64,000 bases of DNA, from NCBI RefSeq assembly GCF_004363175.1, contig NZ_SNYR01000001.1, positions 1,302,001-1,366,000 of the forward strand, written 5' to 3'. Positions within the stretch are counted from its first letter, which is position 1, and each line of letters begins with the position of its first letter. The DNA comes from Maritalea mobilis. Its GTDB lineage: Bacteria > Pseudomonadota > Alphaproteobacteria > Rhizobiales > Devosiaceae. The translations under genes were made by a program, and so were the position numbers. Shown one piece after another: positions 46,900-56,351 of this stretch. The notes below the pieces were generated by a model. That model was given only the letters and a program-made list of their open reading frames with translations. It was not told the origin of the DNA and did not search any database.

Positions 46900-46937
46900 C
46901 CAATATTTCTATATTTCTAGATATATCGAAATATTGG
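46900..46937. promoter_or_regulatory. Operator of the ArsR-permease operon
   Basis: Perfect 10-bp inverted arms CCAATATTTC (46900-46909) and GAAATATTGG (46928-46937) flank an AT-rich, near-palindromic centre. It lies just upstream of the ArsR gene (start 46886), as expected for autoregulation. Confidence 0.75.
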
Positions 46938-47069
46938 ATCTGTCAAATTGGAAAATGTTATGCATACAGAGATAAATGGGTTTCGTAAGCGCTAGAGTCG
47001 CAAATGAAGTAGGGAGACGATCACTTTTTCGCTCTGAAAACGCTGGCAGACATTTCCACTTACAAACGC

Positions 47070-47495
47070 CTAATCATCGTCGCGAGGTATTGCTGCATAT
47101 CCTATTTCAGAGATACTTTCCGTTCCCTCTGGTGGCAGACCTCGCCACCTATCTTGACGGCTATCTCCAAAGGAAAATATCGGCAGAAACAGAAATACGA
47201 AGCCTACAATCCATGTAAAGAGACGCGCAAAATCAGGCCCTGTCAGCGCTGCAAATATAAAAAGCGCTAACAGGATCACATCAACAACCCAGTTTTTCTT
47301 GATTTTATTCATTCGCCTTGCCACCAAAATTATAAGGCCAAGCATGCTGCTTCCAAACAAATACATCACTGGCGAAATATGAGTGGGATATTGCAAAGGA
47401 AGGAACACATCAAAATACAACGCGCTCCCAGCCCAAACACAGATTGCAGACACTGCAATTAAGATGAGCGACAGCAATTGGTGGCGAATATGCAT
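47070..47495 (-). CDS. Small membrane protein
   Basis: The 141-aa product has about four hydrophobic segments (near 8-30, 42-60, 70-88, 92-112) and a hydrophilic C-terminal tail. AGGA precedes the ATG. No family is recognised. It stands alone between the ArsR operator and the ABC exporter gene. Confidence 0.6.
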   Translation of the reverse strand: MHIRHQLLSLILIAVSAICVWAGSALYFDVFLPLQYPTHISPVMYLFGSSMLGLIILVARRMNKIKKNWVVDVILLALFIFAALTGPDFARLFTWIVGFVFLFLPIFSFGDSRQDRWRGLPPEGTESISEIGYAAIPRDDD

Positions 47496-47677
47496 AAATC
47501 AATCCTAATTAGTGTTTCATCTAAATTGACCCTCGACAATTTTGCCACAGCTCAGAATTAATCGCTAGATTGAGCCACAAAAAGATCGCGCCTCATTGCC
47601 ATCCAGCCCAATAGCTGAAATTCTGATCAGCTCTCCTGAGCACAATCCTGTTCGACTCCAGCCTTTGGCCTTGCAAA

Positions 47678-49393
47678 ATGTTACGTCGTTTTTTTAGCTA
47701 TTATGCCCCTTATAAGGGCTTGTTTTTCCTTGATTTCGGCTGCGCCGTTTTGGCGGGTTTGCTTGAGCTCGGCTTTCCGGTTGCCGTACAAGCCTTTGTG
47801 GATCAATTATTGCCCAGCCAAAATTGGCCGCTTATTTTTGGTGCCGCTGCCCTTTTGCTGTTCGTCTATTCTGTAAATACGGGGTTGATGGGCATCGTCA
47901 ATTATTGGGGCCACGCTTTGGGCATTTCTATCGAAACAGATATGCGCCGACAGGCATTTGACCATATTCAAAAACTCAGCTTCAGCTATTTCGATAACAA
48001 CAAGACTGGCAACCTGATCACCAATGTGACCAAAGATCTGGAGGAGGTTGGCGAGATCGCTCACCACGGTCCCGAAGACCTGTTCATCGCCATCATGACC
48101 TTTGTTGGCGCATTTGCACTCATGTTTATGGTGCACTGGAAACTTGCGCTGATCTCAGTATTTGTTGTGCCGATCATGACGTGGACAATCGGCCATTACG
48201 GCACGCGCATGACGCAAAATATGCGCACCCTGTTTCGTCAAGTGGGCGACTTCAACACCCGCATTGCTGAAAGTGTGGGCGGCGTACGCGTGGTAAAAGC
48301 ATTTGCCAATGAAGACCATGAGCGGCACCTGTTCGAACATAACAACGAAAACTATCGCAACACTAAGCTAAGTGCCTATCGCTATATGACAGCGAGCATT
48401 GCCCTCACCTATTTCAACACCCGCTTCATCATTGTGCTGACCATGTTGGCTGGCACCTATTTTGTCACCATAGGCGAATTGAGCTATGGCGGCTTTGTTG
48501 GATTTCTTTTGTTGGTCAACCTGTTCTTCCGTCCGATTGATAAGATCACGTCGGTGCTGGAAAGCTATCCCAAAGGCATTGCCGGTTTCCGCCGCTTCAC
48601 CGAATTGGTGGACACACGGCCAGACATTGCCGACAGCCCAAACGCAAAAGAACTGGGCGCGGTTAAAGGCGACATTAAATATAAAAATATCCGCTTCGGT
48701 TACGGAGACGACCGCATCTTCAATGATCTATCTTTCGAGATAAAAGCCGGAGAAACCATCGCTTTTGTTGGCCCATCCGGCGCAGGCAAAACCACTTTGT
48801 GTTCCTTGCTGCCCCGGTTCTACGAATTGGATGGCGGCGCCATCACCATTGATGGCATCGATATTCGCGACGTGACACAAAGGTCGCTGCGGGCACAAAT
48901 CGGGATTGTTGCGCAAGATGTATTTCTATTTGGCGGCACCATTCGCGAAAACATTGCCTACGGCAAATTAAACGCCAATGATGAGGAAATCATGGAAGCG
49001 CTGCGCCGCGCGGCACTCGACACTTATGTGCTGTCCTTGCCAGAAGGACTAGATACAGTTGTGGGCGAGCGCGGCGTAAAACTTTCGGGCGGACAAAAGC
49101 AACGTTTGGCCATCGCGCGGATCTTTTTGAAAAACCCGCCCATTCTGGTGCTGGATGAAGCCACCTCAGCACTGGATACGGCCACGGAAGTCGCCATTCA
49201 AAATGCGTTAAACGAACTCTCCAAAGGCCGCACAACCCTGGTGGTCGCCCACCGCCTTGCCACCATCCGCAATGCCGACCGGATCATGGTCGTCAGCAAC
49301 AACCGCATCATCGAGCAAGGCAGCCATGACGAGCTGTTGGCGAAAAAAGGAGCATACGCGGAACTACATTTCGCACAATTTGGGGAGGGATAG
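47678..49393 (+). CDS. ABC transporter with fused membrane and ATP-binding domains
   Basis: This 571-aa half-transporter of the MsbA/lipid or drug exporter type has six membrane helices (about 1-300). An ATPase domain follows (about 325-571) with Walker A GPSGAGKTT, signature LSGGQKQR and Walker B ILVLDEAT. The substrate is unknown. It is convergent with the CDF gene by a small gap. Confidence 0.93.
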   Translation: MLRRFFSYYAPYKGLFFLDFGCAVLAGLLELGFPVAVQAFVDQLLPSQNWPLIFGAAALLLFVYSVNTGLMGIVNYWGHALGISIETDMRRQAFDHIQKLSFSYFDNNKTGNLITNVTKDLEEVGEIAHHGPEDLFIAIMTFVGAFALMFMVHWKLALISVFVVPIMTWTIGHYGTRMTQNMRTLFRQVGDFNTRIAESVGGVRVVKAFANEDHERHLFEHNNENYRNTKLSAYRYMTASIALTYFNTRFIIVLTMLAGTYFVTIGELSYGGFVGFLLLVNLFFRPIDKITSVLESYPKGIAGFRRFTELVDTRPDIADSPNAKELGAVKGDIKYKNIRFGYGDDRIFNDLSFEIKAGETIAFVGPSGAGKTTLCSLLPRFYELDGGAITIDGIDIRDVTQRSLRAQIGIVAQDVFLFGGTIRENIAYGKLNANDEEIMEALRRAALDTYVLSLPEGLDTVVGERGVKLSGGQKQRLAIARIFLKNPPILVLDEATSALDTATEVAIQNALNELSKGRTTLVVAHRLATIRNADRIMVVSNNRIIEQGSHDELLAKKGAYAELHFAQFGEG

Positions 49394-49401
49394 CGGCGTG
49401 A

Positions 49402-50325
49402 TTAAGCGCCTGCGTCCTGATGCCCAATAAGTTGCGGATCAGTGCAGGGTTCGTTGTGGGCTTCGATTTCCAGCGTAACATGGGCAATGTCGAATTGATC
49501 GTGAAGTTGCTTCTTTAGGGTGTCACGCAACCAGCCAGCAGCCTCCACATCATTGATATTCAACACAAGATGCGCGCTTAACGCGCTTTGATGTTCTTGC
49601 ATATGCCAGAAATGCACGTGATGAACGTCGGCTACCCCTTCGGTTTGGCGCATGGTTTCAATCACCGCATCAAGGTCAACATCCTCCGGTGCGCCGAGCA
49701 TGAGAATGCGGATTACACCACCAATCTCAGCAAAGCTTTGCCATAAAATATATCCGGCGATCAAAAGTGTCACGGCTGGATCAATCAAGCGCCAATCATA
49801 AAGCAAAATCAACGTACCTGCGAAAATAACCGCGACTGAGCCCAAAGCATCCGCAACATTGTGCAAGAAAGCGGCGCGTATATTCACGCTAGTTTTTGAC
49901 ATGGCGAAGGTGAGCATTGCGGTGACCAAATCGACCACCAACGCAATGCCTGCGATGATGACAATCAACCAGCCATCAACTGGTTGCGGATCAAAAAAAC
50001 GCATTACGGCTTCATAAGCGAGGTAAAGGCCAATCACGATCAATGTTGTGTAATTGATCAATGCGGCCACCACCTCAGCGCGACCATAGCCAAAGGTCAT
50101 GCTCTTATCGGCCGGCCGACGCGCAATTTTGCGCGCAACAAAGGCGATGATGAGCGAAATCGCATCAGAAAAATTGTGCAATGCATCTGCGATAAGCGCC
50201 AGACTGCCCGCAAAGATGCCGCCAATAATCTGCGCCACGGTCAGCCCCAAATTGACCATAATGGCCCAAAAGACTTTCGCGTCCCCATCATTTGGGTCCA
50301 CATGATGATGGTGATGATGCCCCAT
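49402..50325 (-). CDS. CDF-family zinc/cadmium efflux protein
   Basis: This 307-aa cation diffusion facilitator has an N-terminus that reads MGHHHHHH naturally, followed by an Asp-rich segment, likely a metal-binding tail. Six membrane segments contain the conserved ADALHNFSD (metal site) and HNVADALGS motifs. The C-terminal cytoplasmic domain has HHVHFWHM. It is 14 bp downstream of zntA on the same strand, so zinc efflux is likely shared. Confidence 0.93.
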   Translation of the reverse strand: MGHHHHHHVDPNDGDAKVFWAIMVNLGLTVAQIIGGIFAGSLALIADALHNFSDAISLIIAFVARKIARRPADKSMTFGYGRAEVVAALINYTTLIVIGLYLAYEAVMRFFDPQPVDGWLIVIIAGIALVVDLVTAMLTFAMSKTSVNIRAAFLHNVADALGSVAVIFAGTLILLYDWRLIDPAVTLLIAGYILWQSFAEIGGVIRILMLGAPEDVDLDAVIETMRQTEGVADVHHVHFWHMQEHQSALSAHLVLNINDVEAAGWLRDTLKKQLHDQFDIAHVTLEIEAHNEPCTDPQLIGHQDAGA

Positions 50326-50339
50326 AATCTTACTCCAAC

Positions 50340-52511
50340 TTAACTGGTTTGCTCAGGTCGATACCCAAGCAAGCGCAACGCGTTCAATGTGACCAATACG
50401 GTGGCGCCAGTGTCGGCCAAAATGGCGATCCAAAGCCCGGTAAATCCAAAAATCGTCGTAATCAAAAAGATCGCTTTGAGCCCCAAGGCGATGGACACAT
50501 TTTGCTTGATATTGGTCATCGTAGCTCGCGCAAGGCGGATCTTGCCGGGCACATCCACCACTCTGTCACGCAATATGGCCGCATCCGCCGTTTCCAGCGC
50601 CACATCTGTACCTGACCCCATGGCCACACCCACATGAGCTTGCTTCAGCGCCGGCGCATCATTGATGCCATCGCCCACCATCATCACCTGATCATGCTGG
50701 GTAAGGCCTTTGATCACCTTCAGCTTATCCTGCGGCATCATTTCTGCTTGAAAATCCACACCAAGGTCATCCGCGATAGCCGATGCGGTACGCGGATTGT
50801 CGCCCGTAAGCATGATTGATGCGACATCTAATTGCTTCAATTGTTCAATGGCTGAGCGGGCATCCTCACGCGGCTCATCTCGCAAAGCGATTAAGCCCAG
50901 CGCCTGTCCTTCACGATATACTGCAACCACGGTTTTGCCTTCGGCCTCAATCTTTGCCGCAACCACCAAATCAGTTTCGGTCAGAGCACCTTTGCTGAAG
51001 GCATATTTCGGACTGGTAACAAAAGCAGTTACGCCCTCAATTGTGGCCCGCACGCCTTTACCTGCCAATGCTTGCTCATCTTTAGACCTGGCAATGTTGA
51101 ACCCCAATTCCTTCGCACGCGACACAATCGCCTGCGCCAAGGGATGGCTAGAGCTTTGCTCAACTGCGGCCGCAAGTGAAATCACCTCATCTATTTCTGC
51201 ATGCAGCGGGATAATATCTGTCACTACGGGGCGCCCATAGGTGAGCGTTCCGGTTTTATCGAATGCGACGCGCGTGACCTTTGCGGCTGCCTCAATGACC
51301 GCGCCGCCTTTCATCAACAAGCCATTTTTTGCCCCAGTGGCCAATGCAGATGCGATGGAGGCTGGTACCGAGATCACCAAGGCGCAAGGGCAACCGATCA
51401 ACAACAGCGCCAAACCGCGATAAACCCATGTGCCCCAATCTTGAGCAAAGGCCAACGGCGGTACCAAAACCACCAGCACTGCCGCAGCAATAATGGCTGG
51501 CATGTAATATCGGGAGAACCGATCAATAAACCGCTCCGTTGGAGCACGGGCACTTTCAGCTTCCTGCACCAACTGAATAATCCGCGCGATTGTATTGTCT
51601 TCCGGATTTTTGGTTACACAGACCCGCAAAGTCGCTTCAGTGTTGATCGCCCCAGCAAACACCTCGTCACCTGGCCCTTTTGCACGCGGCACACTTTCGC
51701 CCGTGACCGGACTTTCATCAATGCCACTTTGGCCCTCCACAATCTGCCCGTCCGCTGGCAATCTGTCTCCTGGCCGCACAATCACGATTTGGCCGATCCG
51801 CAAATTGGCAGCGGATATTTCCTGCGGCCCAGTTTCTGTTTCCAACAGAGCCGTTTTGGGCACCAAATTTGCAAGGGCCTTAATGCCCTCCCGCGCACGA
51901 TTGGCCGCCACGCCCTCCAGCAATTCACCGACAGCAAACAGAAAGACCACCAACGCCGCTTCTTCCGCCGCATTGATAAACAAGGCACCCGTGGCGGCAA
52001 TGCTCATCAACATTTCAATGGTGAAGAATTGTCGCGTTTGCGCCATGGCTAGCGCCCGACGGGCAACTGGAAAGAGGCCAACCAAACAGGCGATGATAAA
52101 TGCCCAATGGCCAATCTCCGCGCCGGACATCATTTTGATGGCCCAGGCGACCGCGAGGAGCAATCCTGAGCCAATGACCAGCTTACCTTTCGGGGTTTGA
52201 TACCATTTTGCAGCTGGTGCTGCGCGTTCACTCACTTCCGGCGCGTCGCAGCTTTCCTTATGCACATGTGCATCACTCTCCTCGCGCGCCGCCTGCACGC
52301 CAAAGCCTAGCTTTGTGACGATATTCTCAACATCCTGGCGCTGGGTTTGGGCTTGATCCAATGTTACCCGCAATCGCTCATTCATCAGCGCCACATCAAC
52401 ATTTTCCACACCTGGCAAGCGGTCTAAAGCTGTTTTGATTTTGTTCGCACAAGAGCCGCAATCCATTCCGGTTACGGTCCATTCGCACATTTCTTTTTCG
52501 ACGCGGTCCAT
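50340..52511 (-). CDS. zntA: Heavy-metal P1B-type ATPase (ZntA-like)
   Basis: The 723-aa ATPase pumps Zn(II), Cd(II) or Pb(II) out of the cell. The N-terminal metal-binding domain has GMDCGSC (15-21). The membrane part contains the CPC motif (IGCPCALVIS), and DKTGTLT carries the phosphorylated Asp. GDGINDAPAL and the ATP-binding domain are intact. The ATG at 52511 is preferred over a TTG at 52544 because the MerR-type promoter would place transcription start near 52540. It is followed by the CDF gene. Confidence 0.93.
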   Translation of the reverse strand: MDRVEKEMCEWTVTGMDCGSCANKIKTALDRLPGVENVDVALMNERLRVTLDQAQTQRQDVENIVTKLGFGVQAAREESDAHVHKESCDAPEVSERAAPAAKWYQTPKGKLVIGSGLLLAVAWAIKMMSGAEIGHWAFIIACLVGLFPVARRALAMAQTRQFFTIEMLMSIAATGALFINAAEEAALVVFLFAVGELLEGVAANRAREGIKALANLVPKTALLETETGPQEISAANLRIGQIVIVRPGDRLPADGQIVEGQSGIDESPVTGESVPRAKGPGDEVFAGAINTEATLRVCVTKNPEDNTIARIIQLVQEAESARAPTERFIDRFSRYYMPAIIAAAVLVVLVPPLAFAQDWGTWVYRGLALLLIGCPCALVISVPASIASALATGAKNGLLMKGGAVIEAAAKVTRVAFDKTGTLTYGRPVVTDIIPLHAEIDEVISLAAAVEQSSSHPLAQAIVSRAKELGFNIARSKDEQALAGKGVRATIEGVTAFVTSPKYAFSKGALTETDLVVAAKIEAEGKTVVAVYREGQALGLIALRDEPREDARSAIEQLKQLDVASIMLTGDNPRTASAIADDLGVDFQAEMMPQDKLKVIKGLTQHDQVMMVGDGINDAPALKQAHVGVAMGSGTDVALETADAAILRDRVVDVPGKIRLARATMTNIKQNVSIALGLKAIFLITTIFGFTGLWIAILADTGATVLVTLNALRLLGYRPEQTS

Positions 52512-52546
52512 CAGATTTTCCGTCTCGTTTTGATGAGTCGGCAATC

Positions 52547-52577
52547 AAGATAGAACCTCAAGTGACTAGAGCTTCAA
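52547..52577 (-). promoter_or_regulatory. MerR-type promoter of zntA
   Basis: On the minus strand, -35 TTGAAG (52577-52572) and -10 TATCTT (52552-52547) are separated by 19 bp. The spacer contains the dyad CTCTAGTCACTTGAG. Both features are typical of promoters activated by MerR-family metal sensors such as ZntR or CadR. No MerR-family gene lies in this window. Confidence 0.7.
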
Positions 52578-52646
52578 GCCCTAATTCGAGAAATTTTATA
52601 CGAGCGTTCGCCCAACAGGAGTAGAAATTCAATAACAGGATCAAAA

Positions 52647-52685
52647 AACTCATATTTAATCTAGACTCTTAATTTATTATGAGTT
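52647..52685. promoter_or_regulatory. Inverted repeat before the siderophore operon
   Basis: AACTCATA (52647-52654) and TATGAGTT (52678-52685) are perfect inverted arms with an AT-rich 23-bp spacer, ending 51 bp before the first gene. This could be an iron-regulator operator, but it does not closely fit a named consensus. Confidence 0.45.
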
Positions 52686-52736
52686 ATCCGCTCCACTTAA
52701 GGGTCGCACCACACAAAATCCGTTCTGGAGAACAAC

Positions 52737-53627
52737 ATGCTACGCTCAATTTTAGTTGCCGCCTCCCTCTTGGCAACGCCCGCATTCGCCGAAACTGTGA
52801 CCGTAAAAACCTATCAAGGCGACGTCGAAGTACCAGCCAACCCAACCAGTATTTCTGTCTATGACGTATCAGCGCTCGACACGCTGGATGCCCTTGGCGT
52901 GAAAGCTGAAGGTGTATTAAGCCCGCACTATGTGTCCTATCTCGATGGGGCCGTTGAAGGCGCAACACCAGTTGGCTCATTCTTTGAACCAGACTTTGAA
53001 GCCCTCGCCGCCCTGAACGCTGATCTGGTGATTGCCGGTGGCCGCTCTTCAACCCATGTTGAAGCCTTCACAAAAATCGCCCCCACCATCGACATGACCA
53101 TCTGGGAAGATACTGTCGGCCAAGGCCTTGAGCGCTTGGATGCCTATGGCAAAATTTTTGGCAAAGAAGACAAAGCCAACGAATTGGCAGACGCGTTTAA
53201 CGCCAAATTGGACGAAACCAAAGCCTTGCTGGACGGTAAAGGCAAAGCCTTGATCTTGATGACCAACGGGCCAAAAGTTTCAGCCTATGGCGCAAGTGGT
53301 CGTTTTGGCTGGTTGCACACCAACCTCGACCTGCAAGAAGCCGCCAAGGATGTTGAACAGTCCACACACGGTGAAGCCGCCAGCTTTGAATTTATCAAAG
53401 ACACCAACCCAGATATTTTGATCGTCATCGACCGACTGGCCGCCATTGGCCAAGATGGCGAAAGCGCCAAAAAGACTTTGGACAATCCATTGGTGCACGA
53501 AACCAACGCCTGGAAAAACGGCCATGTCGTCTATTTGTCATCCGCCCCGCTTTACATTGCAGGCGGCGGCATTCAGTCCATGAACATTATTTTGGACGAT
53601 ATTCAAGCCACCTTTAAAGGCGAATAA
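52737..53627 (+). CDS. Siderophore ABC transporter substrate-binding protein
   Basis: This 296-aa periplasmic protein has a signal peptide cleaved near 18-19 (TPAFA-ET). The fold is a Fe-siderophore binding protein of the FatB/CeuE type, with two lobes. Characteristic segments are PTSISVYDVSALDTLDALG and FEALAALNADLVIAGGR. It is the first gene of a four-gene import operon. The substrate siderophore is not identified. Confidence 0.93.
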   Translation: MLRSILVAASLLATPAFAETVTVKTYQGDVEVPANPTSISVYDVSALDTLDALGVKAEGVLSPHYVSYLDGAVEGATPVGSFFEPDFEALAALNADLVIAGGRSSTHVEAFTKIAPTIDMTIWEDTVGQGLERLDAYGKIFGKEDKANELADAFNAKLDETKALLDGKGKALILMTNGPKVSAYGASGRFGWLHTNLDLQEAAKDVEQSTHGEAASFEFIKDTNPDILIVIDRLAAIGQDGESAKKTLDNPLVHETNAWKNGHVVYLSSAPLYIAGGGIQSMNIILDDIQATFKGE

Positions 53628-53633
53628 ATCCAA

Positions 53634-54593
53634 ATGAATCGGGTGGCGACAACATTGATGGCCCTGTTGGTGCTTTTGGTGATCGCCACCCTTTCCCTTT
53701 TTGTTGGGGTGATCGACCTTCAACCGAAAAATCTATTCAACCCCGAAGAGTTGGAACTGTTGCTCGTTAGCCGATTGCCACGCACCTTGGCCGTGTTAAT
53801 CACCGGCAGCGCGCTAGCGGTATGCGGCACCATAATCCAGCTGCTGGTGCGCAATCGATTTGTGGAACCGATGACCGCGGGCACGGGCCAAGGCGCCATG
53901 CTGGGCATTTTGATCGCCATTCTCTATTTCCCTTCCGCCTCGCTGATCGTGCAGATTTGCATCGCCGCAACCATGGCATTGATCTCAAGCATTGGCCTAA
54001 TGCTGATCGTGATCAAACTACCCGCCACCAAGCCGCTTTACATTGCGCTGGTGGGGCTGATCTATGGCGGCATCATCGGCGCCGGGGTCACCTTTGTCGC
54101 CTATCAGGCAGACCTTCTGCAATATATTGAGATTTGGACCACAGGTGAATTTTCTGGCGTTTTACAAGGCCGGTACGAAACCCTATGGATCGCCGCCATC
54201 GTTGCGCTGCTCGCCTATCTGATCGCGGATCAATTTGCCATTGTCGGTATGGGCCGCACCACCGCCATCAGCTTAGGGCTGAACTATAATCAAGTGGTGG
54301 TGCTGGGCCTGATCACCATTTCCATCGTCACGGCACTGACCGTGGTCACCGTCGGCATGATCCCCTTTGTGGGATTGGTGATCCCCAACATTGTGTCCCG
54401 CCTCTATGGCGATAATGCGCGGCTTACCCTGCCGATCACTGCCTTTTTCGGCGCAAGCCTCGTGCTGATTTGCGACATTATTGGACGTGTGGTGCGCTAT
54501 CCATTTGAAATTCCGGTCGGCACCATTATGGGCATCATCGACGCATTGATCTTTTTGTGGATTCTGTATGGGCGAGAACGACATGCCCGTTAA
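53634..54593 (+). CDS. Siderophore ABC permease 1 (FecCD family)
   Basis: This 319-aa membrane permease has about nine hydrophobic segments and the FecCD signature (GLVIPNIVSRLYGDNARLTLP near the middle of the C-terminal half) that couples to the ATPase. It resembles FatD/CeuB. The start is 6 bp after the binding-protein gene, and it overlaps the second permease. Confidence 0.92.
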   Translation: MNRVATTLMALLVLLVIATLSLFVGVIDLQPKNLFNPEELELLLVSRLPRTLAVLITGSALAVCGTIIQLLVRNRFVEPMTAGTGQGAMLGILIAILYFPSASLIVQICIAATMALISSIGLMLIVIKLPATKPLYIALVGLIYGGIIGAGVTFVAYQADLLQYIEIWTTGEFSGVLQGRYETLWIAAIVALLAYLIADQFAIVGMGRTTAISLGLNYNQVVVLGLITISIVTALTVVTVGMIPFVGLVIPNIVSRLYGDNARLTLPITAFFGASLVLICDIIGRVVRYPFEIPVGTIMGIIDALIFLWILYGRERHAR

Positions 54594-55527
54594 ACGCCTT
54601 TCATTCCTTGCATTATTGCTTGCCCTCTCAATGGTGCTTTACATGACCATTGGTTCGCGCGGCAATTGGGATTTTGTGCTCGCATTTCGCGGCACAAAAT
54701 TGCTGGCAATCATCGCGGTGAGCGTCGCTGTTTCGACCTCCACTCTGCTGTTTCAAACCATCGCGCAAAACCGCATTCTTACCCCCTCCATCATGGGATT
54801 TGATGCGCTTTATGTGCTGATCATCACCATGATGGTGTACTTCTTTAGTGGCCAAGGCATGTTGTCCTTCGGCTCCTATGGCCTATTTGCCTTCAACACA
54901 CTGATCATGCTGCTCGCCTCGTTCCTCCTGTTCGGTACGTTGATTTTCGAACATGGTCGCGATCTAACCCGCATGATTTTGACGGGGGTGATCTTGGGCA
55001 CCCTATTCCGCTCGCTCACCAGCTTCGCCACCCGCATGATCGACCCAAATGAATATGCCCATATTCAAATCGCATCTTACGCCAGCTTCAACAGCTTCAA
55101 CACAGAGCTGCTCTATATTGGCGTCGCCGTCATCATCGCTTGTCTGATCTTTGTGTGGACCATCCGCCATCGGCTAGACGTAATCTCGTTAGGCTATGAT
55201 GTGGCGGTCAATTTGGGCGAGAATGTCCGGACCGTGCAATTGCTCGCGCTGGCGGTGATCGCCATTTTGGTGTCGGTGTCCACAGCGCTCGTCGGCCCAG
55301 TGGCCTTTCTGGGTTTGCTGGTGGTCAGCATTGCCCACCTGCTCACCCCAAGCCCCAATCACTCCACCCTACTGCTTAGCTCAGCACTTATCTCCTGCAT
55401 CATTCTGGTGGGAGGCCAAACCATTATGGAACGGATGTTGAGCCTGAGCACACCACTTGCTGTGGTGATCGATTTTGTCGGCGGTCTTGTCTTCTTGCTG
55501 CTTCTATTACAAAGGTTGAAAAAATGA
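54583..55527 (+). CDS. Siderophore ABC permease 2 (FecCD family)
   Basis: This 314-aa second permease of the FatC/CeuC type has about nine hydrophobic segments and GPVAFLGLLVVSIAHLL in the coupling region. The ATG at 54583 is preferred over the 54568 start. It overlaps the first permease gene by 11 nt and the ATPase gene by 4 nt. Confidence 0.9.
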   Translation: MPVKRLSFLALLLALSMVLYMTIGSRGNWDFVLAFRGTKLLAIIAVSVAVSTSTLLFQTIAQNRILTPSIMGFDALYVLIITMMVYFFSGQGMLSFGSYGLFAFNTLIMLLASFLLFGTLIFEHGRDLTRMILTGVILGTLFRSLTSFATRMIDPNEYAHIQIASYASFNSFNTELLYIGVAVIIACLIFVWTIRHRLDVISLGYDVAVNLGENVRTVQLLALAVIAILVSVSTALVGPVAFLGLLVVSIAHLLTPSPNHSTLLLSSALISCIILVGGQTIMERMLSLSTPLAVVIDFVGGLVFLLLLLQRLKK

Positions 55528-56276
55528 TCTCTGTACGCAACCTCACTCATCAATTGGGCCAACAAACCATCTTGGATGATCTGAGCCTAACAATTCCCAA
55601 AGGCAAAGTGACGGCTTTGGTGGGGGCCAATGGCGCAGGCAAATCCACCTTGCTATCGCTGATCACCCGGCTGATGAAATTGCAAGACGGTCAAATCCTG
55701 ATCGATAATATGAACGTTGGCGAAACACCCAACGATGCTTTAGCGCGCAAACTTTCCATCCTACCTCAGTCGATACAATTAGAACCGCGCCTCACCGTGC
55801 GCGAGCTGGTGAGTTTTGGCCGCTATCCCCACGCCAAAGGCCGGATGCAAAAGCAGGACTGGAACAAGGTGGACGAAGCCCTGACGGTGCTAGATTTGAA
55901 CGAGTTGGCTGATCGTCAGTTGGACACATTATCCGGGGGACAGCGGCAACGTGCTTATGTGGCGATGACTTATGCGCAAGACACAGAATATATGTTGTTG
56001 GATGAACCGCTCAACAATATGGATATTGCCGCGTCTCGCTCACTCATGCGGGTTCTTCGCGAACTTTGTGAACATCATGGGCGCACCATTGTGATCGTGT
56101 TGCATGACATCAACTACGCCAGCGGCTATGCCGACAATGTGGTGGCGTTGGCGGACGGAAAAATTGATCAAGAAGGCACCCCACTCGATGTGGTGGACAG
56201 TGCATTTTTGCACCGCATTTATGGCACAGACGCCAAAGTGCATATTTTGGACGACCGGCCCTTTGTGCAGGTGTAA
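55524..56276 (+). CDS. Siderophore ABC transporter ATP-binding protein
   Basis: This 250-aa ATPase has Walker A GANGAGKST (near 35), signature LSGGQRQRA and Walker B YMLLDEPLNNMD. It belongs to the FepC/FatE/CeuD-type iron importers. It starts 4 nt inside the permease gene. A strong terminator follows. Confidence 0.94.
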   Translation: MISVRNLTHQLGQQTILDDLSLTIPKGKVTALVGANGAGKSTLLSLITRLMKLQDGQILIDNMNVGETPNDALARKLSILPQSIQLEPRLTVRELVSFGRYPHAKGRMQKQDWNKVDEALTVLDLNELADRQLDTLSGGQRQRAYVAMTYAQDTEYMLLDEPLNNMDIAASRSLMRVLRELCEHHGRTIVIVLHDINYASGYADNVVALADGKIDQEGTPLDVVDSAFLHRIYGTDAKVHILDDRPFVQV

Positions 56277-56307
56277 AAAACCGCGCTATGACGACAACAC
56301 AGCGCGG
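56275..56307. terminator. Bidirectional terminator between the siderophore and sugar-type ABC operons
   Basis: CCGCGCT (56281-56287) pairs with AGCGCGG (56301-56307). A six-A run at 56275-56280 reads as a T-run for the minus-strand operon. Plus-strand T-run is weak. Confidence 0.8.
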
Positions 56308-56351
56308 CTTTATGCCCAATGATCGTGGGTAAATTGGCGTGGGTTAGGGAC

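Noticed and set aside
49402-50325. Vector-derived His-tagged sequence
   Set aside because: Flanking genes, natural promoter context and a complete CDF transporter speak for native sequence.
51201-52052. Plus-strand ORF (283 aa) across zntA
   Set aside because: Opposite the ATPase motifs of zntA; composition is His- and Arg-rich without domain features.
52512-52544. TTG start for zntA at 52544
   Set aside because: The predicted MerR-type promoter starts transcription near 52540, inside that extension; ATG 52511 fits.
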